This document shows, piece by piece, positions 11,519 to 22,493 of a stretch of 64,000 nt of DNA (positions are counted from its first letter, which is position 1; every line of letters starts with the position of its first letter). Under the pieces are notes generated by a model. That model did not search any database and had not been told where the DNA came from. It saw only the letters and a program-made list of their open reading frames with translations. Made by a program: the position numbers and the translations under genes. The stretch is from Zygnema cylindricum (taxonomy: Eukaryota > Streptophyta > Zygnematophyceae > Zygnematales > Zygnemataceae), in contig JBBHKE010000693.1 of the NCBI GenBank assembly GCA_037447655.1, positions 1-64,000 of the forward strand, read 5' to 3'.

Positions 11519-11737
11519 CTATCGGGCTAGTTTCATGGAAAGCTTATCATAAGTCATCAGCAAATGCAAGGGCTGATGGTTTGTTAGAAGTGTGAAAGGT
11601 TTTCCGTACAAATATTGGCGGAAGTGAACGACTCCCCAAACCGCGGCTATACACTCTCCTTCGTAGCAACTATAATTTGATTCAGCTTGGTTATTGCTTC
11701 TACTCGCGTAAGCAACTACATATTCCTCTCCGCTCAA
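11519..11737 (-). pseudogene. Gypsy A RNase H fragment
   Basis: Typical gypsy RNase H segments are VVAYASRSNNQAESNYSCYE, then AAVWGVVHFRQYLYG, then FTLLTNHQPL. The last is normally TDHQPL, and its Asp has become Asn, removing a metal ligand. It shares a frame with the integrase. Its role was degrading the RNA template during reverse transcription. Confidence 0.8.
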
Positions 11738-11919
11738 CTATCTTTGTGTTAAGATGGCAGAGATTCCGGGTTTTCCAAAATCTGTTTGGAGACAAAAGGG
11801 GAGTTTGTGATTGGGAGGATGGAGAATAGGAGAGCTTCACAAGGTGGTTTTTTATTTTTTAAATGCGGAAATCTGATCGAGACCCCATATAAACCCGACT
11901 TCCTTCTTGAAAAGGTCGT

Positions 11920-12679
11920 TTAACGAAGATGCGATGGTGTTAAATTAGATACAAACCTGCAATGATAATTAGCAAGTCCGAGAAAGGCTCGCAGACTTGT
12001 GAGGTCAGTGGGAGCAGGCCATTTACTGATTGACTCTACCTTTTTTTCGAGAGGAGTGATCCCCACAGCCGAGATAAAATTGTCGAGGTAAGGCACTCCC
12101 TCGGCTCCAAAGGTGCATTTCGTTGGATGAGATTTTAATCCGACCTTTTTTAATTTAGTCAATACCCATTCGATGTGAGCTGCGTGCTCTTCCATAGTAG
12201 CCGAGGATGAAACATCTAGCAAACTTACAACCTCCAAGAACGGAGTCCATAACTTTTTGAAATACTCCCGGAGCATTTTTCAGTCGAAATGGCATTACAG
12301 CCCATTCCCATCTGTCGTCACTACCCCAAAAGGTAGGTTTATGCAGGTCTTTTCCTCTATCTAAATTCGATTGAATCCTTGACGGAGGTCAAGGATACTA
12401 AAACAATTTGCTCAGCCTACGTGATCAAATATTTCTTCGGCAAGAGGCATAGGATGACGATCTTGAACCGTTCTAGCATTTAGTTCACAATAATCACCAC
12501 ACATTCGACGTTCAGTAAAATTTCCTTCGGAATTCTTTTTCGAAGGCATGACAGTGGGAGCTGCAAATGTGGAGTCTGACTGATAGATTAGGCTAGCTGC
12601 CTCTAGTTCAGCACATCCCTTGTCTACCATTTAGATTAGGCTAGCTGCCTCTAGTTCAGCACATCCCTTGTCTACCATT
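11920..12679 (-). pseudogene. Gypsy A reverse transcriptase remnant
   Basis: The fingers region (12630-12412) has RMCGDYCELNARTVQDRHPMP followed by EEIFDHVG. The thumb/connection region (12276-11920) has HIEWVLTKLKKVGL, HPTKCTFG, and RAFLGLANYHCRFV. The catalytic Y-x-D-D box is eroded (LLDVSSS). Palm sequence between 12411 and 12277 is frameshifted. A 48-bp in-frame tandem duplication sits at the N-terminal edge (12584-12679). Confidence 0.8.
12584..12679 (-). repeat. 48-bp tandem duplication in the RT N-terminus
   Basis: Two perfect or near-perfect 48-bp units (12584-12631 and 12632-12679) each contain GGCTAGCTGCCTCTAGTTC and CCCTTGTCTACCATT. The period is 16 codons, so the frame would be kept. 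The near identity shows it is recent compared with the decay of the element. Confidence 0.9.
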
Positions 12680-13364
12680 TCCCACCATTTCCCATTCAGT
12701 TTCTGACAAACGATGTTTCAGTTTAAATATGGGGCGGTCATCTTCGAGATCTATCGACATCTTATAAGCGGTGTGACGACCCAAATTGTTCATAGAAAGG
12801 CAAAGGCATCAAAATTTCATAAAAATACGTTATTCAATAACTCTTGTTCGGCCTTTGTTTGATTGGTGTCGAATTTCTATTTAGGAGCATCAAGATTTCG
12901 GTTGTCATAGCTTCCATGGCTTGTGCAAAGGCCAACTGCTCATCTGCGATAAGCGTTTGACATAACTCGTGAGCTATAGGTGTCTCATAAGCTATAGGTG
13001 TCTGTTTAAGGCAATTAACCGAATGATTCCAACTACGTGTTGGAAAAGCAATACTCCAATGAGGAGTGGGTGGAATATGCATGTAACTTGTAGATTCGAC
13101 CGCCATGTATGCGGGAATAGACCAGGACATATAGCTAGGGTTAAAAAAATCGTAGATAGAGATCTATGGGACTAGTGGAATTGGAGAAGGAAATAGGAAA
13201 AATTGAAATGTTTTCCCTTGGAGAGTGGGACGGAAAGGTTTTCTTAGTGATGCATTCCCCTCCCCCCAGCTGGTTGAGACGGATGTGTCTGAGAGTGGCG
13301 ACCAGCTGCAAACCCAAGACCTAAAACAAAAGATAAAGACTGAGGGTCTATGACACGACCTAAT

Positions 13365-14399
13365 AATGTGCATCTTTAAAGTTCTGTAAGACTAGGAGCG
13401 GCTGTAGTGCTTGTGTCAAATAGCATGATGCAGCTATAGTGCTCGGAATGAAATGCATGAGGTGTTCTCGTTCCGTACAGATGGGCTCTTCAAGCTCACC
13501 GGTATGAATGTTTTGGAGCATGCCATGACCGTCATTACAGAATGCATGTGAATGTGGGTAAGAAACTAAGGTGTAAGCATCTTGAGAGGTTCACCTAAGA
13601 CATTGACATTGAAATTAGGGGGACACTCCTTTTGAATGCAAGGCTACACCTTATGGAAAGGAAGAAGGGCATCCTGAATATCTGTAGGAGGAGGATGAAC
13701 TAACAAGTTGGCCTCACGGAGTCCACCAATATCGATCAAGTTTGTCCATTTGGAGCGAACCCGGTGTGCTAATGAACGATAGCGAGCAGCGTCAATAATA
13801 AGAGGCGGACCAATTAATTGTTCGATCCGTTGATAATCAACCAAAACTGTAGGTCTTTGATCATTATAGGCTGCGACATTTTCCAAGATATACCCCATAG
13901 GATGATCTAAAGTTTGTAAAAAATGCAAGATGCGAACCAATTCAAAAAATAATTTGGTGTGGGGATCGGCTAGTCTGAGACCTTTCCCGGCCCGAGACAT
14001 TCCCTGGCACTCCCATCAGCTAAGAACTAGATGGATTAAACCAATCTCTAGTAAGTGATGGTTGCTCACAATCCGATTGTCTTGTGGGAGGGAAGTATGC
14101 ATATGCTCGTATGCAGATTTTGGTTACGAATGCGGGTATTGGGAATGCAACAAATTATAATGATGTAATTGTGCTTTCCGTGCTAGCAGATCAATCTCAA
14201 CCGAATAATAAAATCTGGTTAATAATCCATTCTGCAAACATGCAAGGAGGGAAGTGCCTATTCTAGCAAAAAGGTCCAAAATCACCAATCCATTTGGATG
14301 AGGTTTCAATTGGACCGGATTCCAATTAATGGGAAGAAACCCAAAAGAGTCTGTATGGACTGGAATTGTAGGAGAGACCGGAGAAAGTGGAATTGACAA
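13365..14399 (-). pseudogene. Cytosine-5 DNA methyltransferase domain, DNMT3-like, in gypsy A
   Basis: A single minus-strand frame with stops near 14124 and 14016 and again downstream of 13644. The methyltransferase motifs appear in order. Motif I is LVILDLFARIGTSLLACL (SAM binding, with Gly to Arg in the FxGxG core). Motif IV is WECQGMSRAGKGL, where the catalytic Cys (codon 14007-14009) is kept but the preceding Pro is Glu. Motif VI is MGYILENV. Motif VIII is IIDAARYRSLAHRVRSKWTN, whose AHRVR core resembles DNMT3 SAAHRAR rather than DNMT1. A later GELEEPICTERE segment fits motif IX/X. The motif order is not permuted, which argues against plant DRM. It lies between protease and RT. The role is presumably de novo methylation of DNA, perhaps of the element's own copies; this copy is inactive. 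Confidence 0.85.
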
Positions 14400-14663
14400 G
14401 GTTTGGTTATAGATTCGGTCAAATTCCCTCGAATCTATAAGGAAACCTGGGTCACCGAAAATTTATGGTAAGTAAGAACTTTCGGGCAGAATTTCTTCTC
14501 ATGACAATGAATGAAATATTTCGGCCCCCACTAAATTCCTTGAAAATATAGGCATGGATGTGGCCGAATTTGCCTGATTTTGCGTTCCGGGAAGTGAGTG
14601 GGCCTTTAAGAAAATGTTTGATCATGCATGTCAACTCCACCCCCTACACGAAATATAACGTCC

Positions 14664-15975
14664 TTGTTGTCCTTGGCCTATTTAAGCCATGGATTACTCT
14701 TGGAAAACACCCACATACTACCCCAAAACAGTTGTGTTTCAGACAACACCGATTACTCCACAATATACAAAAAGCACCTCAAACTGCACCAGTATGCAGT
14801 ATGTACTCGACAGTATAACCTCCTAAAGTTATAGCCTGATCCACAAATGACTCGACAGTATAACCTCCTAAAGTTATAGCCTGATCCACAAATGAATCCA
14901 AAAGATATGAGCTCCAGAGTTTCCCAAAAACAACTGACAGCTTATCAAACTAACCAATTAGATCTCTCACATAATTCTACAAAAACAGCAGCACAGAATG
15001 AAACTGCACAACCATATATTTTCTATATCATAGAACATACTCACAAACTTTCATGTCAAGATATCAATCAAAACAGTCTGCCATTACATTGATAAACTCA
15101 ACTGATGCTGAAAAATAAACTAAGTCCTACATTTTATACTCACATAGCTATCTCCAGAGCCTTTCACTAATCAAGGTACTACACGTGTAACTAAGTAGTG
15201 TACCCTAATGAAGTCACTGACGCCAACGGTATGTCTACTATACCGGAAGAACATCTAAAACCCTAATTGTAACTTTTATCCTATTTCACTAATGTAACAC
15301 TAAAAACTAATTCACTACATACAAATTAGTGTTGTTTCAGATATTTACAGATACTGGCCGTACATACATTGTGCCACTTGCTTAGTCAGCAGTTGGCGAA
15401 TCCGTCAAAATTACTGTAAGCGTCCGTACTAGTCAATTCCGAATTCACGGATCATCGTAAGATGTAAAGTAGATCTTCGCGATGGACGATACGCGTCCAA
15501 ATCGTTAGCTGTGGTCCAATTTCAAATTGACGCTTAGTCAGCATGGTTCACATAAGTCCAGCTGACTGTTGTTGTGCGGAACGAAGCACCTAGGTGCGTA
15601 CGGCGAGATTTGTCACTTGTGGCTCCGCGCGAATCGCTTTCGTCAACACGATTCGAATCAACGTTCCATACTGAATCCGTACAGTCAATTTACCAGATAC
15701 CCAGTCCAAACTTCATCCGTTCGATTCTGCGAATCCGCTCGTTCGATGCTAGAAATGTGTATGTGAGTATCGGCGACTTTCCATAATACTTGCAAATTCC
15801 TCATCTCCTGATGCGTGTCTTTATAGGAGTACGGTACACTCTTTTGTCCTTATACTATTGTAACTCTATTAGGGGTCATTACTAAAGTGTGTATACCAAA
15901 AATTATTCTAAGTACTAATCCCTCTCTCACTCACCTATTTACTGAGTACTAAAGTTTTCAAATCACAAAAGACTT
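14664..15975 (-). mobile_element. Solo LTR M (TGTTGTT family) inserted in gypsy A
   Basis: A perfect 5-bp target duplication GTCCT flanks it (14659-14663 and 15976-15980). The plus-strand left end TGTTGTCCTTGGCC and the following segment match, in reverse, the 3' part of the LTR at 46742-47688 (AACACAGCTGT, ATGCAGTAT, GTAATCCATGG). The right end resembles the 5' end of LTR L but is degenerate (AAGTC instead of TG). A TATA-like CTATAAAGAC occurs on the minus strand near 15817-15827. Removing it would rejoin the end of the gypsy protease (Leu-Ile-Gly) with downstream pol. Confidence 0.75.
14805..14894. repeat. 45-bp tandem duplication inside LTR M
   Basis: ACTCGACAGTATAACCTCC begins at 14805 and again at 14850, and both units end with CTGATCCACAAATG. 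They are virtually identical, so the event is young and occurred within the LTR. Confidence 0.9.
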
Positions 15976-16279
15976 GTCCTATTAGGCATTCATAGTCACT
16001 ACATTTAATGACCAAAGCGTGAACCGAGATCTCAGCAAAGTCTGTGGCCTTTACGTTCTAGAACTTGAGAACGAGCGGTTCCTTAGTGATTCCTAGGACC
16101 GGCTCAGTTGTACCCGCTGATGTTAAGAAGCCAGTAAAAGTGGTCTGAAGCTTGTTCGGAGTTAGACCAAGCTTGAGTGCAAAGCTAGAGCCCAATATCA
16201 CCGGCTTTGCACCCGTATCCATGAGAGGCAGGGAAGGGGCTATACCATTGATCAACAATGTACCCTTCCCGTTATCCAA
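15976..16279 (-). pseudogene. Gypsy A aspartic protease
   Basis: The frame 16279-16058 encodes GTLLINGIAPSLPLMDTGAK, where DTG is the catalytic triad of retropepsins, followed by KLGLTPNKLQTTFTGF. The similarity continues past the stop at 16058 (ALVIKCSDYECLIG) up to the LTR insertion at 15976. The protease would release Gag and the Pol enzymes. The active-site triplet is intact although the frame is broken. Confidence 0.8.
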
Positions 16280-16434
16280 AAAACTGATGTGAGGATCGAG
16301 GGAATTTTGCTCCTCTATGGAAATAGGCTAAGTAGCAGCAAGATTTCTGTGTAGCTGAAGTGCTTGTAACTCGGCAGCTGCAGCTGAGCTATCGGAGGTA
16401 AAGGAGATAGGTGAGATTTTTGATGAGTCGGAAA

Positions 16435-18137
16435 TCATAGTGGATAGAATGCATAAGCGTTTTTTACGCGGTGTGCTTCATGTATGGTTCGATCCACTAT
16501 GTTGAGAGCTTCAACCGCGATGGCTGAAGCGGTTTCGGGCAAGGGAGGAGAAGGTTCTTTCGTAAATGACAACGAAATACGTGTGTTAGGAGTTTTACCG
16601 TCACGGCTGTGATCGATCGAACCTTTATCGAACGTAGCTTCTCGTTGTTGGACGGTGGAATCTCGTAAGATTCGACCTACCAACGTGGGCATGTGTACAA
16701 CGGTGCGAGCCGTGCCTGTAAATTGTGGTTTCATTTGAGTCATGAAGGCTGCGAACTGTTCCTTCATCATAGCCGCCATTTGCTCTTGTATTTCCAAACG
16801 CTCTCTCTCTCTATTCGGGATATCTTAGGTGGAATAGTGTCCTTCTCCTGTACTTTAACCTGTTGAACCGGTTTTGCAGATCGAGCGGGAATGCCACCAC
16901 TCTAAATTTGGTTATGATAGGAAAATATCGCGTTCTTTATATGACAACGTTGGACATAATGTCCGGTTTGTTTGCAATGTGTACAGGTGGCAGTTTTGTC
17001 TAGACATATTCGGGCATCATGCCTTGTCTTCCCACATCAAAAAACATAATCGGTTTCCAAGAGCAACAGGTGGGGTTCCCATGGCCGGGATTTTAGGAGG
17101 CCGGTTGTAAGGACGCGGATTATTCCATGGTGGAAAAATCGATTCTTTCGGGACCGCTTTAGGAGGGTCATGAGCTTCCACCAACAATTTTGTATTTCGT
17201 ATTCCACGGCATGCTGGGCGGCTTGGTCGAAAGTGAACTTCAAGCAGTAGGTTTGAGTCAGGTGACTCTAGATAAATTTTTTAGACTGACTCGGAAATTG
17301 TCCTTCAAATTTTTAGACAGCTTCAGCATCCGACATTTAGTTTGGCAATGCTTCACGAAAAGCTTCCATACGAGCACGCATGGCAAGGGCAGTCTCTCAT
17401 GACTTCCGTTCGAAGTTCATTAACTCACGAACTAGGTCAAGGTTTTGAATACGGTATTCCGCTTGCAACATTTCAAACATGACAGAGAGCGGATCCAATA
17501 TAAGGATCGTCATCGCTAGTCGTGGTGGGATTCCAGCACGTGCAGCTATAGCGAGTTGCTGAGGTATTTCCGCAACTGCTGCTGTAATACTATCACCGTT
17601 GAGATCAAGGACTTCCGGAATAGCCCGTCGGTAGGGAATTTTTGGTTATCCTATAATAGCAGGACTCCCAGCGAAAGCTGGAGAAAACTGTGTCATCGCA
17701 AGTACACAATCATACTTGCGGGAATAAAGAGTAAAGGCTGAACCGCGAAGGTAACTGCCTAAAAGAGGGAAAGTGGCCTGTAGGTCAAACGAATCTTCGT
17801 ACCGAAATGCAAGATCACGCATTTCAGTATCGAATAACATTCGGAAATGGGATAAGGTCATGGTGTCCTTCATTCTTGAAAAACAAAAATGAAGCCGACC
17901 CCTTCCCTCGGATGTGGAAGCCATTTCCAATAATGAAATGATTTTGGCTAATAATGAATTTGTAATTTGCGGAAACCAAAAATTTAATGAATTGGAATCC
18001 GACGCGTCAAGGGAATCGTGGTCCGATTCTTTCTCGAAAAATGTGGAAGAGACTGATGATAAGGAAGATACTGAGGTGAGAGAAGATTGAATCGAAAGGG
18101 AAATTTGACCCGAGATATTCGAGAAAGGATGGTCCAA
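16435..18137 (-). pseudogene. Gypsy A Gag with CCHC zinc knuckle
   Basis: The N-terminal part 18137-17646 carries a retrotransposon Gag-like stretch (SFDLQATFPLLGSYLRGSAF). The middle is frameshifted but readable (CLKFTFDQAAQHAVEYEIQN near 17240). A perfect zinc knuckle CTHCKQTGHYVQRC (C-x2-C-x4-H-x4-C) lies at the complement of 16943-16985. The C-terminal frame 16797-16435 starts with a helical MEIQEQMAAMMKEQFAAFM. Gag forms the particle and the knuckle binds RNA. Confidence 0.7.
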
Positions 18138-18313
18138 AAGACTAGGTAAATCTGATGGTCTTGATTTTGTACGTCAAAACAAGGCCGACGATCGCGTGGT
18201 TCCGAAAGGATAATCAAGGTTATCCCAATCGGTGGGCATAAAAATGATAAAACCAAATGACGACCGGATAACAAAATCGATCCATACGAGGTGCTTGAAA
18301 TGCCAGGCCACAC

Positions 18314-19036
18314 CCTTCACTCGTCGAATCAGCCAATCAATCAGTATTAGGGCCTCGATGGCCAGATCTATCAGTAAACCGTATTATCAAAACCTTCTAC
18401 CGTGCAAACAAAGGGACAAGGCCGAAGGGCCAGATCTATAAAGGCAAATAACTTACTATCCAAGCACTCACAAGTGCAGATCTAAAGCGGCACAATCCAC
18501 AAAAGAGCTAACCAATCCCTCCAACGGCAAGATCTATGGAAGAAATTCCACACCAGGCAAAGCAAACTCAGCCAAGGCCACTCAGGGCCAGATAGCAAGT
18601 ATGGAAAGCTGGACAAATGTAATACTCAATACAAGTGGATTAACACTAATCCACTCTAGACACGATCCCTCTAAACGATCAACCGACTACCTTAGCACGC
18701 GCTTGTACCTGCAAGGCATCGTGATACTTTCATAACACTCTTAACAATCTCGTGATTGCCAAGGGTGAACTGCGGATGTTTGCTACAACCCAAGTTTTGC
18801 AGAGCTCCCAAAAACGGATCCGATCCACTTACTGGTGAAGTATGTCACAAGGTGAGAACCGATGCCCTTTGTATTAACAAAAATAAGGGAGGAAACAAAA
18901 ACCAAATCCCTAAGTTAGTGTAGTATATCGTTGGCCGAAAATTGGCCAATGTGATAACAACGTCCACTAACAAACAAATGGTGATTCAAAAAAAATGTAA
19001 AGCTAGTTATAGATTTTTGTAGAAATGTATCTATAA

Positions 19037-19068
<32 letters not shown>

Positions 19069-19151
19069 TTGTTTTAACATAAGAAAACTGAAATTGAAAT
19101 ATAATAAACAAGAGAGGGAAGAAAAGAGACAATTTTCAATAGCAGGAATAC
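18314..19151. other. 5' untranslated stretch of gypsy A
   Basis: Between repeat part A1 and gag there is about 0.8 kb without a credible frame. It includes an AT-repeat at 19037-19069. No standard tRNA 3'-end primer-binding site beginning TGG was seen directly after A1, where the minus strand reads GTATTCCTGCTATTG. Confidence 0.5.
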
Positions 19152-20526
19152 TAAGCCGATGGATGACCACTAGGCCCCACGGTCTATTTATATTCCTTGC
19201 AGAAGTAACCTTTTCAAGGATAATCCGGATTTATACGTAAATAAAACAAATCGCATAAACAACCGTGAAAGATAAACAAAACTTAAAATGACGATATGTC
19301 CGACACTTATGAGGTTTGAGATAACCAAACTCAAAAGATGCGCATAAGCCAAATAGAAATAATAACACAATCACCAGAAATAAAAACAACAAAACGATAA
19401 TCCCAACATGCAACTTCCACACTAATTAAAGTTCAACCACAGCCAGGGAAAGAAGTTCGTGAGAACGCGGTCGAAATCCACTCAAAAGGACGAGAAAAGT
19501 GAAGGGAAACCGTGTAGGTCTTGGCCGAAGATGTATAGATTAATATGTAAGGCTTTACAAGATATTGATAATGTAATGGAAAATTAGAGGCTTCACGCAA
19601 AGGCAGAAATTCGCCTTTAAGCTGTCTGGACAATTTTACAAATAAAAAGGTGGTTTCATAAAATCCTCAATATTGAAAACAAATAATTCTTGGACTTGAA
19701 AATTGTGTGCAGGAAATGATCTAAAATCAACTAAGTAACAAAAACTTTGCCTAGCAAAATCAGGCCAATCAGAGTACAACGTGCTATGTAAGTATTTGCG
19801 TCTAGTTTGGATTCAGCCAATAGGATGCCGAAATCTGATGCCCTACGTTACAGAATCTATAACCTACGGATTAAAGCCCTTCCTATCTAGATGTGAATGC
19901 GTGAACCTCCAATTGGTTCACGACTTAAAATAGTCCAATCACGTCGCTTTGTCAGAACTGACAGTCGCTTTGTCTGTCACACGGGTTAACGGTCTAGATG
20001 TCACCTTTCAAAATTGTATATTTTCGCATCGATGATCGAGATGCTCCCTCACGTAAAATGATTCAAAATTGTCGTCGACCACGATTTCGGGAAATGAAAG
20101 TAGGTACGGTAGGACCAAAGGTACGGTCCAATTTGTAGTCGCGGGAATTCCGGTTAATGTAAGTCGTATGGTCGACGTAAAATAATCGAATCCACCGTCG
20201 GCGGAAATCGGGAAAGATATATATGGTACGGTAAGTTTATTTGTACCAACGTAAATTCAAAAATGAGTCGTCGGCGGAAAATCCGGGAAAAATAAATAAG
20301 TACAGTCGAAGTGAAACGGCACGATTCACTGTCGCCGGAAATCTCGGAAAGAATAAGTCGTACAGTACAAGTCGTCACGGGAATTTCGAGAAGTACATGT
20401 AGTACAATGCAAGTTGTACGGTCCTGCGAAACCCAAATTACACCCAAATATAAATTAGTGTGGCTATTGCACGTACTAACACTTTAATTTAAACAATTTA
20501 AATGGCCGACGAGATGCGGCATGACA
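19152..20526 (-). repeat. Gypsy A split repeat part A1
   Basis: Similar throughout to 8225-9626 and to the solo copy (shared blocks GACCACTAGGCCCCACGG, TATTTATATTCCTTGC, AGGCTTTACAAGA, GCGTCTAGTTTGGATTCA) and ends GATGCGGCATGACA. The similarity begins at TAAGCCGATGG, the exact complement of where B1 stops. Sequence after 20526 is copia coding sequence, so this is the outer end of the element. Confidence 0.75.
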
Positions 20527-21613
20527 CTTCATCACGGATTGTGTCAAGCTGTCGCGCTGAGGCTCAAAGGGAACCTTGGAGGGGGTTCTTTCGGAGGGAA
20601 GAAGAAAGCAATTGTGGTCACAAAATTGACAAGAGAGACCGAGGACGAGTCCTTTGAGGAAGAGGATGGGGATTTTCTTCTTGAGAAGAGTTTGCAGGAG
20701 AAAGTGATCCCTCAAGAACTGAAGTGTGCTCTCGGAGTAATTCGGGAAGCTCCACAAGAAGGATGGATAATCGACTTAGGTGCATCCATGCATATGTGCC
20801 ATGATAAGCATCTATTTACTAAGATAAGAATGATCCCTATTGTAGAGATAAAGTATGGGGATGGGAGAGTGGTTACTAAAGATCTAGTGGGATCAAAAGA
20901 TGTGAAAGTCTTTGTGGAGGGTAAGACATCTATACTCACCTTATCAAATGTAATTTACATTCCTCAACTGAGTAAAAATCTTGTCTCTACCTCTGTGTTA
21001 GATGACAAAGAGTTTGATACTTTCACTAGAAAGGGAGTGTTTACAACTAAGTATGGGGATGAAGTCTATTTCATGGCAGATAAGGAAAGCCAAGGAATTT
21101 TTAGGCTTAACTTGAGTAATAAAAAGAAGAATGCTTATTATGTTGGTGTTCCAAAGTTTACGATTTAACATAAGCGGTTGGGGCATGTGCATTTTGATAG
21201 GCTGAGGGAATTGAAAAAGCTTGGTGTAGTAGAAGGCATTCAGTTTGGGGATAATTAAATGGTGGATGATTGCAGTGGCTGTGCTCAAGGTAAGGCTCAC
21301 AGACTTCCCTTTCCCAAAGCCATCACATATAGGGGTGAGAAAGTACTAGATTTGGTACCTGGTCTCTAGGAGCCGAAAAGTACTGCTGTCGGAGGGAAGA
21401 GTTTATATTTACAATAGCGATACTAGTCTAGATACTCTGAGTCTACTACAAAATCAAATTGAAACACCAACTTACTTCAAAGAATATAAAGCTTGGAGTG
21501 AGAAGTTGTATAGAACCCCCATTAAGAGAATAAGGAGTGATAATGGGGGAGAATATACCTCTATCCAGTTTGAAGAATACCTGAGAGATGAGGGAGTTCA
21601 GTACCAGAATATC
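20527..21613 (+). pseudogene. Copia B protease, GAG-pre-integrase and integrase N-part
   Basis: The 20521-21168 frame contains EGWIIDLGASMHMC, where copia proteases have DSGAS (here Ser is replaced by Leu), then IVEIKYGDGR and IYIPQLSKNLVSTSVL. After a stop (TGG to TAA at Trp of the WHKRLGH motif) the GAG-pre-integrase finger follows: RLGHVHFDRL ... DDCSGCAQGKAHRLPFP. The integrase core is broken by stops, but SDNGGEYTSIQFEEYL is readable near 21537-21590. The frame stops at the hAT insertion (21614). Confidence 0.8.
21606..21613 (+). repeat. 8-bp target site duplication, left copy
   Basis: AGAATATC here and again at 22486-22493, flanking the element 21614-22485. Confidence 0.9.
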
Positions 21614-22485
21614 TAGTGTTGTGTGTCGGTAAAAAACTTATCGCGATAACACCGATACTGATAGTTATCGGTTATCGAACGGTGAGAGATTCCGATATAT
21701 TGGTCAAGGACCAACAAATTCCATATCGGCGATAACTTAAAAAATATATAGTATGCATACAATATCACTTTATAACATACTGTATTATTTTATTGATTTT
21801 ATACAGCGTGGCATGCCACGTATAAAAATATGTGCCGTTACCGTTTAGCTGCAATTTATTACGGACAACGCAGCATATAAACGTTGGCCGGTTAACTGAA
21901 CAAAAATTTTACAGCGATGTACGTAATTTTACCAAAAATTGGTGAACATGGAACTGTAAAAAGACGGCGCACACAAAAGTACAACGGACGCAAAATAATA
22001 TTCTGCGTGCCGCCAAAATCGAACAGACGACTTGGAATGAGAAAACAAGAGCGGACGGCCAGCGTGAGCGCCAGCATCCGGAATGGCTCTTTTGGCAGCT
22101 TATGCCAAAAAAGCTGACAGAGTGACACGTGGCAGGTCCCCAGTGGATCTCAAGGAATAAAAGGACAAAGCCATGGTGTCGGATGTGAAAGGTACATCAT
22201 TTTTACTGGATCCGTACGTCCGGAGAATGAGACGTACAGTTTTCGTAAGTCTGGAGAATAAGACGTACAGTTGAGTGCACAGGCCGTACATTTATCTGTA
22301 CGATCCGTACAGTTATCGCCGATAACTATCGTTATCGGCATTATCGCCGATAAGTACCCGATATTATCGGCTACTTATCGGCGATAAGACCGATTGCGAT
22401 ATATCGTACCAATATATCGATTATCGGATACCCGAAAAAAGGCCCATATCGGTTATCGGCAAATCCTTACCGATACACAACACTA
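21614..22485. mobile_element. Non-autonomous hAT-type DNA transposon (872 bp)
   Basis: The ends are TAGTGTTGTGTGTCGGTAA and its inverse TTACCGATACACAACACTA, near-perfect terminal inverted repeats with one mismatch in about 19. The flanking 8-bp duplication and a TAGNG-type terminus are diagnostic of the hAT superfamily. Subterminal regions are crowded with inverted and direct copies of TTATCGG/CCGATAA, as expected for transposase binding sites. The longest frame is about 78 codons and not transposase-like, so the element depends on a partner in trans. Precise removal would close the copia integrase frame. Confidence 0.85.
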
Positions 22486-22493
22486 AGAATATC
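22486..22493 (+). repeat. 8-bp target site duplication, right copy
   Basis: AGAATATC, identical to 21606-21613. Confidence 0.9.

Larger units (their letters stand above)
8196..20526 (-). mobile_element. Ty3/gypsy retrotransposon A with DNA methyltransferase and PHD finger
   Basis: Read on the minus strand, the order is terminal repeat part A1 (20526-19152), gag (18137-16435), protease (16279-15981), cytosine methyltransferase (14399-13365), RT, RNase H, DDE integrase, PHD finger (to 9890), a G-rich polypurine tract (complement of 9817-9828), repeat part B1 (9814-9629), a 2-nt spacer, then repeat A2 (9626-8196). The RT-RNase H-integrase order defines Ty3/gypsy. The frame holds several stops, so the copy is dead. 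It carries a solo LTR at 14664-15975. The terminal-repeat layout is unusual and is treated as a separate finding. Confidence 0.85.

Noticed and set aside
13644-14000. Methyltransferase as a plant DRM or DNMT1-type host gene fragment
   Set aside because: Motif order is I-IV-VI-VIII rather than the rearranged DRM order, motif VIII resembles DNMT3, and the domain is embedded between protease and RT in two elements.
10103-14399. Gypsy A classed as a DIRS/Ngaro-type element because of split repeats
   Set aside because: The polymerase order, H2C2 finger and DDE catalytic residues show a Ty3/gypsy integrase. No tyrosine recombinase was seen.
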